The translations under genes were made by a program, and so were the position numbers. Shown here piece by piece: positions 44,575 through 52,559 of a stretch of DNA of 64,000 nt. Source of the stretch: Thermophilibacter provencensis (GTDB lineage Bacteria; Actinomycetota; Coriobacteriia; Coriobacteriales; Atopobiaceae); contig NZ_LT671417.1 of the NCBI RefSeq assembly GCF_900128445.1, forward strand, positions 2,553,201-2,617,200, in the 5' to 3' direction. Numbering within the stretch: position 1 is the first letter of the stretch; the number at the start of each line of letters is the position of its first letter. Under the pieces are notes generated by a model. It had not been told where the DNA came from and did not search any database. It worked only from the letters and a program-made list of their open reading frames with translations.

Positions 44575-45992
44575 GCGAGGAGCGCAAGCGCACCGAGGTC
44601 GCAGACGTCGATCGCTCCCTTTACGACTTCACCAAGTCCGAGGAGGGCTACGAGCGCTACGACGACGGCCTGACGCCCGAGATCGTCCGCGCGATCTCCG
44701 CCAAGAAGGACGAGCCCGAGTGGATGCTCGAGATGCGCCTGCGCGCGCTCGACCTCTACCACGCGCGCGAGATGGCGCCCAACTGGGGGCCGAGCATCGA
44801 AGGCCTGGATCTGGACCACATCTCCACGTACGTCTCGCCCAAGACCAAGCAGGCCAAGAGCTGGGATGACGTGCCCGAGGACATCAAGGACACCTTCGAG
44901 CGCCTGGGCATCCCCGAGGCCGAGCGCGAGAGCCTCGCCGGCGTGGGCGCCCAGTACGACTCTGAGATCGTCTACCACAACATGCGCGAGGAGGTGGCCG
45001 AGCAGGGCGTCATCTACACCACGATCGAGGACGCCCTCCACGACCCCAAGTGGGAGCCCGTGGTGCATGAGTACTTCGGCACGCTGATTCCGCCCACCGA
45101 CCACAAGTTCGCGGCGCTGCACTACGCCGTGTGGAGCGGCGGCTCCTTCGTCTACGTCCCCGCCGGCGTGACGCTCCCCTATCCGCTGCAGAGCTACTTC
45201 CGCCTCAACGCGGCGGGGGCCGGGCAGTTCGAGCACACGCTCATCATCGTTGAGCCTGGCGCCGACCTGCACTTCATCGAGGGCTGCTCCGCCCCGAAGT
45301 ACTATGAGGCCAACCTCCACGCAGGTGCCGTGGAGCTCTTCGTGAAGGACGGCGCGCGCCTGCGCTACTCCACGATCGAGAACTGGTCCAAGAACATGTA
45401 CAACCTCAACACCAAGCGCGCCACCATCGGCGCCGACGCCAAGATGGAGTGGGTCTCCGGCAGCTTTGGCAGCCACGTGAGCTACCTCTACCCCTCCACC
45501 ATCATGGCGGGCGACCGCGGCACCTGCGAGTTCACCGGCATCACCTTTGCCGGCGCCACGCAGGACCTCGACACCGGCTGCAAGGTGATCATGAACGGCG
45601 CGGACACCACGGCGTCCGTGAGCACGAAGTCCATCTCCAAGGACGGCGGCGTGAACACGTTCCGCAGCTCCGTGGTGATCGGCCGGCACGCGGACCGCGC
45701 GCGCTGCAGCGTGAGCTGCCAGAGCCTCATGCTCGACGACATCTCCCGCTCCGACACCATCCCCGCGATGGACGTGCGAAACGCCACCGCGCAGGTGGGC
45801 CACGAGGCCACGATCGGCCGCATCTCGGACGATACGGTGCTCTACCTCATGAGCCGCGGCTGCTCCGAGGCCGAGGCGCGCACCCTCGTGGTCAACGGCT
45901 TTGCCAACCCCGTCTCCAAGGAGCTCCCGATGGAGTACGCCGTGGAGATGAACAACCTCATCAAGCTCGAGATGGAAGGGGCCATAGGATGA
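44571..45992 (+). CDS. sufB: SufB, Fe-S cluster scaffold subunit
   Basis: The 473-residue SufB is the main scaffold on which the cluster is built. Typical segments are GVIYTTIEDAL, YVPAGVTLPYPLQSYFRLN, EGCSAPKYYEANLHAGAVEL and ENWSKNMYNLNTKRA, followed by MDVRNATAQVGHEATIGRI and LVVNGFANPVSKELPMEYA. All are intact and the length is normal. The start is a GTG overlapping sufC, and the stop overlaps sufD (ATGA). Confidence 0.97.
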   Translation: MSEERKRTEVADVDRSLYDFTKSEEGYERYDDGLTPEIVRAISAKKDEPEWMLEMRLRALDLYHAREMAPNWGPSIEGLDLDHISTYVSPKTKQAKSWDDVPEDIKDTFERLGIPEAERESLAGVGAQYDSEIVYHNMREEVAEQGVIYTTIEDALHDPKWEPVVHEYFGTLIPPTDHKFAALHYAVWSGGSFVYVPAGVTLPYPLQSYFRLNAAGAGQFEHTLIIVEPGADLHFIEGCSAPKYYEANLHAGAVELFVKDGARLRYSTIENWSKNMYNLNTKRATIGADAKMEWVSGSFGSHVSYLYPSTIMAGDRGTCEFTGITFAGATQDLDTGCKVIMNGADTTASVSTKSISKDGGVNTFRSSVVIGRHADRARCSVSCQSLMLDDISRSDTIPAMDVRNATAQVGHEATIGRISDDTVLYLMSRGCSEAEARTLVVNGFANPVSKELPMEYAVEMNNLIKLEMEGAIG

Positions 45993-47092
45993 TGGCCGAG
46001 AAGAACCTGGCGCCCGAGGCCGGCGCCGAGGGCGAGCTCACCCTCGAGCGCGTCAACGTGGCGCCCGCGCAGACGTGGAACCGCCTGCGCACGAACGACA
46101 TCACGCTCACGGTGCCCGTGCGAGGCCGAAAGGGCGACGTGTACTTCTCGCTGCCTCGCCTCTTCGAGGGCGTGGAGTGCGGCATGGGGGGCGCGGTCAC
46201 CGACTGGGTGGAGTCCCAGGCTCGTGGCGCGCGCTACGTGGAGGTCCCGCGCGACGAGAAGCGCGAGGAGCCGATCGTGGTTGCCGTGGGCTCGGGCGAC
46301 GTCGCCGACACGGGCGTGATGGTCCGCGCCGGCGCCGAGGCCACCATCGTCGTTGCCGCGGGGGACCTGACAAAGGTGACAGGGTCATCTGTCAGGTCCG
46401 GCACGTCCGCTTCGCTCCTGCGCGTGATCGTCGAGGCCGGCGCGCGCGTGCACCTGCACGAGTACGTGAGGGTGGGCTCTGACCAGCAGCACCTCGAGAG
46501 CGTGGGCATCTCCGCGGCGCGCGACGCCCGCGTGGACGTGCACCAGTACCTGCTCGGCGGCGGCACCGTCGCGCTGGGCCTCGCCTGCGACCTCGCCGGG
46601 GAGCGCGCGCGGGTTGACCTTGGCTGCCGCTACCACGCCGGCGGCACGGAGGTCCTGGACATCAACGAGGTCGTGCGCCAGCGCGGCCGCAATACGCGCT
46701 CCGAGCTCAGCTATAACGGCGTGCTCGAGGATGCGGCAAAGAAGGGCCTGCGCACCACGATCGACCTCGTCCACGGCGCCAAGGGCGCGCAGGGCAACGA
46801 GGCCGAGACCGTGCTCGTGCTGGGCGACGACGTGGTCAACAAGACGCTCCCCACGATACTCTGCGACGAGGACGACGTCGCCGGCAACCACGGCGCGACG
46901 ATCGGCTCCGTGAGCCCCGAGCAGCTCGCCTACCTCGCCGACCGCGGCCTCTCCCGCGCAGACGCCGAGCAGCTCTTCGTGAGCGCCCTCTACGAGGACG
47001 CCCTCATGCACGCCCCCTGCCCCGAGGCACGTCTGTTAATTGGGGACAGTCCCCAATTAACAGAAACATTTGATGAGGTCGAGGAGGCGTGA
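45989..47092 (+). CDS. sufD: SufD, Fe-S cluster scaffold subunit carrying two REP-like insertions
   Basis: SufD pairs with SufB and SufC. The 367-residue product keeps the core elements (YHAGGTEVLDINEVVRQRGR, ELSYNGVLEDAAKKGLRTTI, VNKTLPTILCDEDDVAGNHGA and EQLAYLADRGLSRADAEQLF). Two palindromes lie inside the reading frame. The one at 46364-46398 adds about 12 residues (near 126-137, DLTKVTGSSVRSG) and the one at 47033-47063 changes the C-terminus (RLLIGDSPQLTE). Both keep the frame open. The start is an ATG at 45989 that overlaps the sufB stop; an adjacent ATG at 45992 is an alternative. Confidence 0.92.
   Translation: MMAEKNLAPEAGAEGELTLERVNVAPAQTWNRLRTNDITLTVPVRGRKGDVYFSLPRLFEGVECGMGGAVTDWVESQARGARYVEVPRDEKREEPIVVAVGSGDVADTGVMVRAGAEATIVVAAGDLTKVTGSSVRSGTSASLLRVIVEAGARVHLHEYVRVGSDQQHLESVGISAARDARVDVHQYLLGGGTVALGLACDLAGERARVDLGCRYHAGGTEVLDINEVVRQRGRNTRSELSYNGVLEDAAKKGLRTTIDLVHGAKGAQGNEAETVLVLGDDVVNKTLPTILCDEDDVAGNHGATIGSVSPEQLAYLADRGLSRADAEQLFVSALYEDALMHAPCPEARLLIGDSPQLTETFDEVEEA
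46364..46398. repeat. REP-like palindrome inside sufD
   Basis: GACCTGACA and TGTCAGGTC arms enclose AAGGTGACAGGGTCATC. The ends match the TGACAAA/TTTGTCAGGT family seen at 24269-24331, and the interior resembles the element at 56666-56696. It lies in frame within sufD. Confidence 0.8.
47033..47063. repeat. Perfect 31-bp palindrome near the 3' end of sufD
   Basis: CTGTTAATTGGGGAC, a central A, then the exact inverse GTCCCCAATTAACAG. The GGGGACAGTCCCC core is typical of REP elements moved by REP-associated tyrosine transposases. It begins 59 bases before the sufD stop. Confidence 0.85.
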
Positions 47093-48330
47093 TGGTCGAC
47101 ATTCGTCAGAACCCATACCGCGCGGACTTCCCCCTGCTGGCCGGGCACCCCGAGATCGCGTTTCTCGACAGCGCGGCCACCGCGCAGCGGCCCGCCTGCG
47201 TGCTCGACGCCCAGCGCCACTTCTACGAGACCATGAACGCCAACCCGCTGCGCGGCCTCTACAGCCTCTCCGTCGCGGCCACCGCGGCCATCGCGGACGT
47301 CCGCGCGCAGGTGGCGGCTCTCATCGGCACGCCTGACGCGCGCGACGTGGTCTTTACCCGCAACACGAGCGAGAGCCTGAACCTCGTGGCCAAGTCCTGG
47401 GCGCCGTGCGTCCTGGGCCCCGGCGACGAGGTGGCCATCACCGTCATGGAGCACCACTCCAACCTGATCCCCTGGCAGGAGGCCTGCCGTGCGGCCGGCG
47501 CGCGCCTCGTCTACCTCTACCCCGAGAAGGACGGCACGCTCACGGATGCGGAGATTGCCGAGAAGATCGGACCGCGCACGCGCATCGTGGCTGCCGCGCA
47601 CGTCTCCAACGTCATGGGCTGCGAGCTGCCCGTCCGCAGGCTCGCAGACGCCGCGCATGCCGTGGGCGCCGTGATGGTCGTCGACGCCGCGCAGTCCGTC
47701 CCGCACCTGCGCGTGAACGTGGACGAGCTGGGCGCGGACTTCCTCGCGTTCTCCGGCCACAAGGCGCTGGGGCCGATGGGCGTGGGCGTGCTCTGGGGCC
47801 GCCACGAGCTCCTGGAGGCCATGCCGCCCATGCTCACCGGCGGCGAGATGATCGACTCCGTGCGCGAGCAGGACGCCACGTGGGCGCCCGTGCCCGAGAA
47901 GTTCGAGGCGGGCACGCAGGACGCCGCCGGCATCTATGCCACCGGCACCGCGCTCTCCTACCTCACCGAGACCGTGGACCTTGGCACCGTGGCCAAGCGA
48001 GAGGCGGCGCTCGTGGCCTACGCCTTCGAGCGCCTGGCGGAGCTCGACTTCGTCGACCTCATCGGCAGCGCGGACCCCGCGCGCCACCACGGCGTCATCA
48101 GCTTCAACGTGCGCGGCGTCCACCCGCACGACGTGGCGAGCATCCTCGACGCCTCCGGCGTGTGCATCCGTGCCGGCCACCACTGCGCGCAGCCGCTGCT
48201 CGCGTGGCTCGGCGTGGAGAACCTCGCCTGCTGCCGCGCGAGCCTTGCCTTCTACAACGACGCCGCCGACGTGGACCGCCTCGTCGACGGCCTGAGCCAG
48301 GTCTGGGGGATCTTCCATGGCAGTGACTGA
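47092..48330 (+). CDS. sufS: SufS, cysteine desulfurase
   Basis: SufS takes sulfur from cysteine and hands it to SufU. The 412-residue enzyme has the PLP-binding Lys224 in FSGHKALGP and the catalytic Cys364 in RAGHHCAQPL, as in group II desulfurases. The EHHSNLIPW segment around 120 is typical. I prefer the ATG at 47092, since GAGGAGG lies just before it; a GTG at 47089 is possible. The stop overlaps sufU by 14 bases. Confidence 0.96.
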   Translation: MVDIRQNPYRADFPLLAGHPEIAFLDSAATAQRPACVLDAQRHFYETMNANPLRGLYSLSVAATAAIADVRAQVAALIGTPDARDVVFTRNTSESLNLVAKSWAPCVLGPGDEVAITVMEHHSNLIPWQEACRAAGARLVYLYPEKDGTLTDAEIAEKIGPRTRIVAAAHVSNVMGCELPVRRLADAAHAVGAVMVVDAAQSVPHLRVNVDELGADFLAFSGHKALGPMGVGVLWGRHELLEAMPPMLTGGEMIDSVREQDATWAPVPEKFEAGTQDAAGIYATGTALSYLTETVDLGTVAKREAALVAYAFERLAELDFVDLIGSADPARHHGVISFNVRGVHPHDVASILDASGVCIRAGHHCAQPLLAWLGVENLACCRASLAFYNDAADVDRLVDGLSQVWGIFHGSD

Positions 48331-48751
48331 CCTCTACAACGCGGCCTTCATGGACCACGTGTCGCACCCCGACTACAAGTACCAGATGGAGGACGCCGAC
48401 TGCAGCCACGAGGGCGTGAATCCCTCCTGCGGCGACGAGCTCACGTTCTCCGTGCGCTTTGCTGACGACGGCACCATCGAGGAGGCGGCGTTCACCGGCC
48501 ACGGCTGCGCCATCTCCCAGGCGAGCGCCGACATCATGAGCGACCTCATGGTGGGCAAGACGCCTGAGGAGGCGCGCGAGCTCTGTGCGCTCTTCATGCG
48601 CATGGTCCGCGGCGAGGAGACGGACGAGGCCGCGCTCGAGGCCCTCGAGGACGGCGTGCTCTTGCGCGACATCGCGCATATGCCGGCGCGCGTGAAGTGC
48701 GCCGAGCTCGCCTGGCGCACGCTCGACGAGATGCTCGAGGCCCGGCAGTGA
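48317..48751 (+). CDS. sufU: SufU, zinc-dependent sulfur transfer protein
   Basis: The 144-residue SufU accepts persulfide from SufS. Conserved residues are Cys38 and Asp40 in NPSCGD, Cys64 in GHGCAIS and Cys128 in VKCAELAW. Its presence downstream of sufS is the usual Gram-positive arrangement (SUF-like system without SufE). Confidence 0.95.
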   Translation: MAVTDLYNAAFMDHVSHPDYKYQMEDADCSHEGVNPSCGDELTFSVRFADDGTIEEAAFTGHGCAISQASADIMSDLMVGKTPEEARELCALFMRMVRGEETDEAALEALEDGVLLRDIAHMPARVKCAELAWRTLDEMLEARQ

Positions 48752-48761
48752 TGCGTGCGGC

Positions 48762-48788
48762 GTGCAAAAGTGCCTGTCCCCTTTGCAC
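48762..48788. repeat. REP-like palindrome between sufU and iscR
   Basis: GTGCAAAAG and CTTTGCAC ends surround TGCCTGTCCC. It is closely related to the units at 27328-27415 and 61123-61149. It ends directly in front of the iscR ribosome binding site, so folding could affect iscR translation or message stability. Confidence 0.8.
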
Positions 48789-48802
48789 GGGGAGGTGACG
48801 AG

Positions 48803-49243
48803 ATGGCAGGAATGTTCTCGACCAAGGGGATGTACGCGCTGCGCGCGATGGCGGACCTCGCCTGCCACGAGGGCTGGGTCTCGCTCGGCGACGTCTCGCG
48901 TCGGCAGGGCATCTCGCGCAAGTACCTGGAGCAGGTCATCTCGCTCATGCACAAGGCCGGCTACGTGCGTAGCCAGCGCGGCAAGGGCGGCGGCTACCAG
49001 CTCACGCGCAAGCCGGAGGACTACACCTTGGGCGAGCTCCTGCGCGCCGCGGAGGGGTCCCTCGCGCCCGTGAGCTGCCTCGACTGCAGGAGCGACGAGC
49101 TCTGCCCCCAGCGCGACACCTGCACCACCGTGGGCGTCTGGCGCGACCTCGGCCGCGTGACGTCCTCCTACCTCGACTCAAAGACGCTCGCCGACCTCGT
49201 GCGCCCCGACGACGCGGGCCCCTGCACCGCCAAGCCGATCTAG
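48803..49243 (+). CDS. iscR: IscR-like Rrf2-family Fe-S sensing regulator
   Basis: The 146-residue regulator has an Rrf2 winged helix (MFSTKGMYALRAMADLA, then QGISRKYLEQVISLMHKAG and RGKGGGYQLTR). Its Cys cluster is Cys95-x5-Cys101-x5-Cys107 with an extra Cys92, the ligand pattern of IscR. It probably senses cluster supply and controls the suf operon, of which it is the last gene. The ATG at 48803 follows GGGGAGG. Its final 66 bases overlap, in antisense, the end of the serine hydrolase gene. Confidence 0.9.
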   Translation: MAGMFSTKGMYALRAMADLACHEGWVSLGDVSRRQGISRKYLEQVISLMHKAGYVRSQRGKGGGYQLTRKPEDYTLGELLRAAEGSLAPVSCLDCRSDELCPQRDTCTTVGVWRDLGRVTSSYLDSKTLADLVRPDDAGPCTAKPI

Positions 49244-50821
49244 CGGCGCCGCGACGCCCTGCGCCCCACTCCGGCGAGCGTTCCCGGAAAGGTCGACGAG
49301 CCCTCCCGCAAGGAGAAGGATAGCGCAGGCGAGAAGGACGAGCGCCTGGTCCGGGTAGAAGGCCGCGAAGTCGCGCCATCGCATGCCCGTGAGAAGCGGC
49401 GGCACGCCCAGCAGGTAGACCGGCGCCGCCATGTGCAGCAGCAGGGCCGGGAGCGCCCGGGGCGCCCGCCGGGACCCGCGGCGCCGCCGCAGCGCGCCCC
49501 ACGCGAGCGGCAGCGCGCAGAGCAGCACGGCCAGCGCGTAGAGCACGTCGTAGCGCACGTGCTCTCCCAGCGGCGGCACCACGTCCGCGGGGTCCGCGCG
49601 CCCGCCCACGGCGATGGCCGTCGCTCCGTCCGCCAGCGAGAGGAACGCCTCGTTGCCGCCGAACTCGTCGTTGCCGTCCGCCAGCACCACGACCCCGAGG
49701 TCACGCCCGGGGATCGCGCACATGCGCGCCACGTAGTTCTCCACCTGCCCATCGTGCGACATCACGAGCTCCCCGTCATCCCAGGAGTAGGTGGTCCAGC
49801 CCATGCCGTAGTAGGTGTCGCCCGCAGGGTCGGGCACGCGCGAGAAGATCATCCGGTGGACGGAGCCCGCCGAGAGCACGCGCGCGCCACCGGGCGCCGC
49901 GCATCCGCTGTTGAGATACATCCGCAGGTACGCCGCCATGTCCGAGACGCTCGCGCGGACGTAGCCGGAGGCCGGGCCGCCCCAGGCGTCGTCCCCCTCC
50001 CCGTGCTCGAAGCCGTCCGCCACCCACGCGCCAAACCACGAGCGGTGCCCCTCGGCCCGGGGCGCGCGCTCAGGCTCGTCGCCCGCCGAGGCGTCGTCCA
50101 TCCCCAGCGGCGAGAAGACGCGCTCGCGCAGGTACGTCCCGAGGCCCAGCCCGCTCACGTCCTCCACGATGCGGCCGAGGAGGTCGTAGTTGGCGTTGGC
50201 GTACGAGAAGGACCCGGCGCTCTCACCCACGGACGCCCCCGCGAGCGACTCGAAGTACCCAAAGCCGCTCGTCTGGTTGAGCAGGTCGCGAACCGTCACC
50301 GAGACGGGGACGCCCGTCTCCGGGGCGTAGGAGCACGCGGGCCCGTCAAGGTCGACGAGCCCCTCCTCGGCGAGCTGCATCACGGCCACGGCCGTCATGG
50401 ACTTGGAGAGCGAGCCCACCACGAACGTCCGGTCCTCGCTCGTCACGTCCCCCAGGCAGCGCAGGTAGCGCACGCCATCCGCGTCCACCACGGCAACGGC
50501 GACGCCCGGCATCCCGCAGGCGGGGAAGGCCTCGTCGAGAAACGCGTCGAGCCGCGACGCGAGCTCGGCGCCCACGGGCTCGTCGCCCGGCAGCGCCGCG
50601 CCCTCGTCGGTGGGATCGAGCTCAGGCTCGGCGATCTGGGCGACCTCCTCCTCGGAGAGGCCCGGGTCGCCAATGTCGTCGGGCCCGGGCAGCAGCGCCT
50701 CGTCGGCCCGCGCGACCGCCGGGGTGCCGAGCGCGCACGCCGCCAGGAGCGCGGCGGCCACGGCGCCCGCCGCGAGCAGCCGTCCCCGGCACCTCGCGCG
50801 ACCATGCCTAGAAGCTGTCAT
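49178..50821 (-). CDS. Beta-lactamase-fold serine hydrolase linked to the dlt operon
   Basis: The 547-residue protein has a signal sequence (about 10-40), then a class C beta-lactamase/FmtA-like domain. The catalytic pair Ser137-x-x-Lys140 is in GSLSKS, a Tyr-x-Asn lies at 207-209 and a HDG motif is near 348. Three hydrophobic spans follow (about 425-515). It overlaps dltX by 14 bases and has no good ribosome binding site, so it is translated by coupling at the end of the dlt operon. FmtA of S. aureus removes D-alanine from teichoic acids and has the same fold, so a D-alanyl esterase role is likely here; a peptidase role is the alternative. Its 3' end overlaps iscR in antisense. Confidence 0.82.
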   Translation of the reverse strand: MTASRHGRARCRGRLLAAGAVAAALLAACALGTPAVARADEALLPGPDDIGDPGLSEEEVAQIAEPELDPTDEGAALPGDEPVGAELASRLDAFLDEAFPACGMPGVAVAVVDADGVRYLRCLGDVTSEDRTFVVGSLSKSMTAVAVMQLAEEGLVDLDGPACSYAPETGVPVSVTVRDLLNQTSGFGYFESLAGASVGESAGSFSYANANYDLLGRIVEDVSGLGLGTYLRERVFSPLGMDDASAGDEPERAPRAEGHRSWFGAWVADGFEHGEGDDAWGGPASGYVRASVSDMAAYLRMYLNSGCAAPGGARVLSAGSVHRMIFSRVPDPAGDTYYGMGWTTYSWDDGELVMSHDGQVENYVARMCAIPGRDLGVVVLADGNDEFGGNEAFLSLADGATAIAVGGRADPADVVPPLGEHVRYDVLYALAVLLCALPLAWGALRRRRGSRRAPRALPALLLHMAAPVYLLGVPPLLTGMRWRDFAAFYPDQALVLLACAILLLAGGLVDLSGNARRSGAQGVAAPLDRLGGAGARVVGAHEVGERL

Positions 50822-50981
50822 AGATGAACTGCACCGGCCCCGAGAGACCCGAGAACACCACGAACCACGCGATCACCGCCACGAGCGCCACCACGGCGAG
50901 AAACGCGCCCGCCGCGAGCAGCCCCGGGCGCGCCTCCACCCACGCGCGGGCCCGCGCGGCAAGGCCCTTCTTGCCCGGCAT
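50808..50981 (-). CDS. dltX: DltX-like small membrane protein of the D-alanylation operon
   Basis: The 57-residue protein has a basic N-terminal segment (MPGKKGLAARARAW), one membrane span (about 20-43) and the C-terminal sequence FIYDSF. DltX proteins end in a conserved FIYNEF-like motif that helps DltB and DltD transfer D-alanine; the match in size, span and tail is good. The ATG shares one base with the dltD stop (TGATG). It sits at the downstream end of the five dlt genes rather than ahead of dltA as in Bacilli. The assignment is from recognition. Confidence 0.78.
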   Translation of the reverse strand: MPGKKGLAARARAWVEARPGLLAAGAFLAVVALVAVIAWFVVFSGLSGPVQFIYDSF

Positions 50982-52300
50982 CACGAGTCGCCTCCCTCCG
51001 CGGCGAGCCCCGGCGCGTCGCCAAGGTCCGCGCCGCCCAGGAAGTCGTCGTCGCGGCCGCTCACGAAGTCGTAGAACGCGCGCTCGATGCGCACCCAGCC
51101 CACCCAGCCGGGATGCACCGTGTCGCACAGGAAGTACTTCTCATATTCGCAGCTCGAGAAGTCCGCATAGGCGGCGCCGGCCTCGTCGCAGATACCGCGG
51201 ATGCGCTGGTAGTAGGCCGCGCGCTCCTCGGCGGAGACGTCAGCGAGGTCATACCACGCCCCGTGCACGGGCAGGATGCACACGAGCGGCTCCAGGCCCG
51301 CCTCCCGGCAGACCTCGAGCAGACAGGCAAGGTCCGCGTACTCGTCGTCCGCCTCGTGGAAGTTCTCGAAGAGCTCGGGCATGTAGGTGTGGTTCTTCTC
51401 CCAGTACGCGTCATAGACGCCGTAGTCGTTGGTGGTGCAGGACGCCGCCCCCTCGGCGCGCGCCGCATCCAGCAGGGCGTCCCAGTCGGGCTCGCCGGTG
51501 GGCTCCCCCGCCGCGCGCGCCGGGCTCTTGGAGGGCGCGATGGCCACGATCCCGGGCACCTCCGAGCGCAGGCGCCAGCCGTCCGCGAGCGAGAAGAACC
51601 AGTCGTTCACCGCGTCGAGCGGCATGTCCTGCGCGGCGGCCGCGAGCTGGCCCGCGTCCACGCCCAGCTCCTCGCAGCGCCGCCGCACGTAGGCCTTGGT
51701 CTTATCGGAGATGCTTGGGTTCTGCGCGAAGGCGCGGTAGAGCGAGTAGGAGAACTTGCTCTCGAACTTGTCCTGGTCGCCGTTGCCCTTGAAGAACCAC
51801 TGCGGCGAGACCACGATCATGACCTTCTTGTTCTTGACGCGGCCCCCATAGGCGCCGGCGGCGATGGCCTGCCAGAGGCTCTGGTCGTAGCCCTGGCCCA
51901 CGAAGGTCATGTCCACGCCGGTCACGTTCTCCCCGAAGACAGCCTGCGGGCACATGCTCACCTTGTCCTTGGAGATGTAGAACTCCGAGGAGCCCAAGCA
52001 GAGGTAGGAGTCGTCCGACATGTTGGCGAGCACGAAGTCCGCGTTCTCCGACTTGCCGTCGGCATAGACGTAGTCGTAGATTCGCGAGGGGTCGGCGGGG
52101 CCGTTGCCGGGGAGCAGCACGTCCAGCGCCACGAGCCCCGCCGCGGCCACCACGAGCCCGGCCGCCACCGCAAGGAGCAGCCGCACGCCGGGACCCATCC
52201 GGCGATGGGGGCGCCCCGCGGCGGATGCGACCGTACCGTCCTTCTCGCCGTGGTCCTTCTCGCCGTGGTCCTTCTCGCCACGGTCCTTCCTGCCGCGCAT
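50981..52300 (-). CDS. dltD: DltD, D-alanine transfer protein
   Basis: DltD is a membrane-anchored SGNH-like enzyme that places D-alanine on teichoic acid outside the cell. The 439-residue protein has one N-terminal span (about 38-62), the catalytic Ser in LGSSEFY (about 103-109) and the Asp/His pair in DTVHPGWVGW (about 395-405). The head carries a short tandem repeat (GEKDHGEKDHGEKD) coded by a 15-bp DNA repeat, each unit containing TTCTCGCC. I favour the ATG at 52300, which overlaps the dltC stop (TGATG); a GTG at 52303 is possible. Confidence 0.93.
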   Translation of the reverse strand: MRGRKDRGEKDHGEKDHGEKDGTVASAAGRPHRRMGPGVRLLLAVAAGLVVAAAGLVALDVLLPGNGPADPSRIYDYVYADGKSENADFVLANMSDDSYLCLGSSEFYISKDKVSMCPQAVFGENVTGVDMTFVGQGYDQSLWQAIAAGAYGGRVKNKKVMIVVSPQWFFKGNGDQDKFESKFSYSLYRAFAQNPSISDKTKAYVRRRCEELGVDAGQLAAAAQDMPLDAVNDWFFSLADGWRLRSEVPGIVAIAPSKSPARAAGEPTGEPDWDALLDAARAEGAASCTTNDYGVYDAYWEKNHTYMPELFENFHEADDEYADLACLLEVCREAGLEPLVCILPVHGAWYDLADVSAEERAAYYQRIRGICDEAGAAYADFSSCEYEKYFLCDTVHPGWVGWVRIERAFYDFVSGRDDDFLGGADLGDAPGLAAEGGDS

Positions 52301-52554
52301 CACGCCACCCGCTTCTCCACCTGCTCGACGATCTTGTTGGGCGTGTTCATCTGCTCGCGCGGCACCGCCGTGGGCGCGATGGACACGCCCAGCTCGTCCT
52401 CTATGCCCACGAGCAGCTCGATGGCGCCCATCGAGTCAAGAAGCCCCAGCTCAAAGAGATCATCGTCCAGGTGGTCCCGCACCGCGTCGTCCCCGCAGAC
52501 GTCCACGAGGAGGTCAAGCACCCTCTCCCGGACGGTCGCATCGCCATCTGCCAT
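52300..52554 (-). CDS. dltC: DltC, D-alanyl carrier protein
   Basis: The 84-residue acyl-carrier-like protein has the phosphopantetheine site Ser41 in LLDSMGAIEL, like other carrier proteins. It receives D-alanine from DltA and presents it to DltB. It starts 5 bases after dltB and is linked to dltD by the TGATG overlap. The longer frame that extends upstream inside dltB is rejected. Confidence 0.94.
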   Translation of the reverse strand: MADGDATVRERVLDLLVDVCGDDAVRDHLDDDLFELGLLDSMGAIELLVGIEDELGVSIAPTAVPREQMNTPNKIVEQVEKRVA

Positions 52555-52559
52555 GTCAA

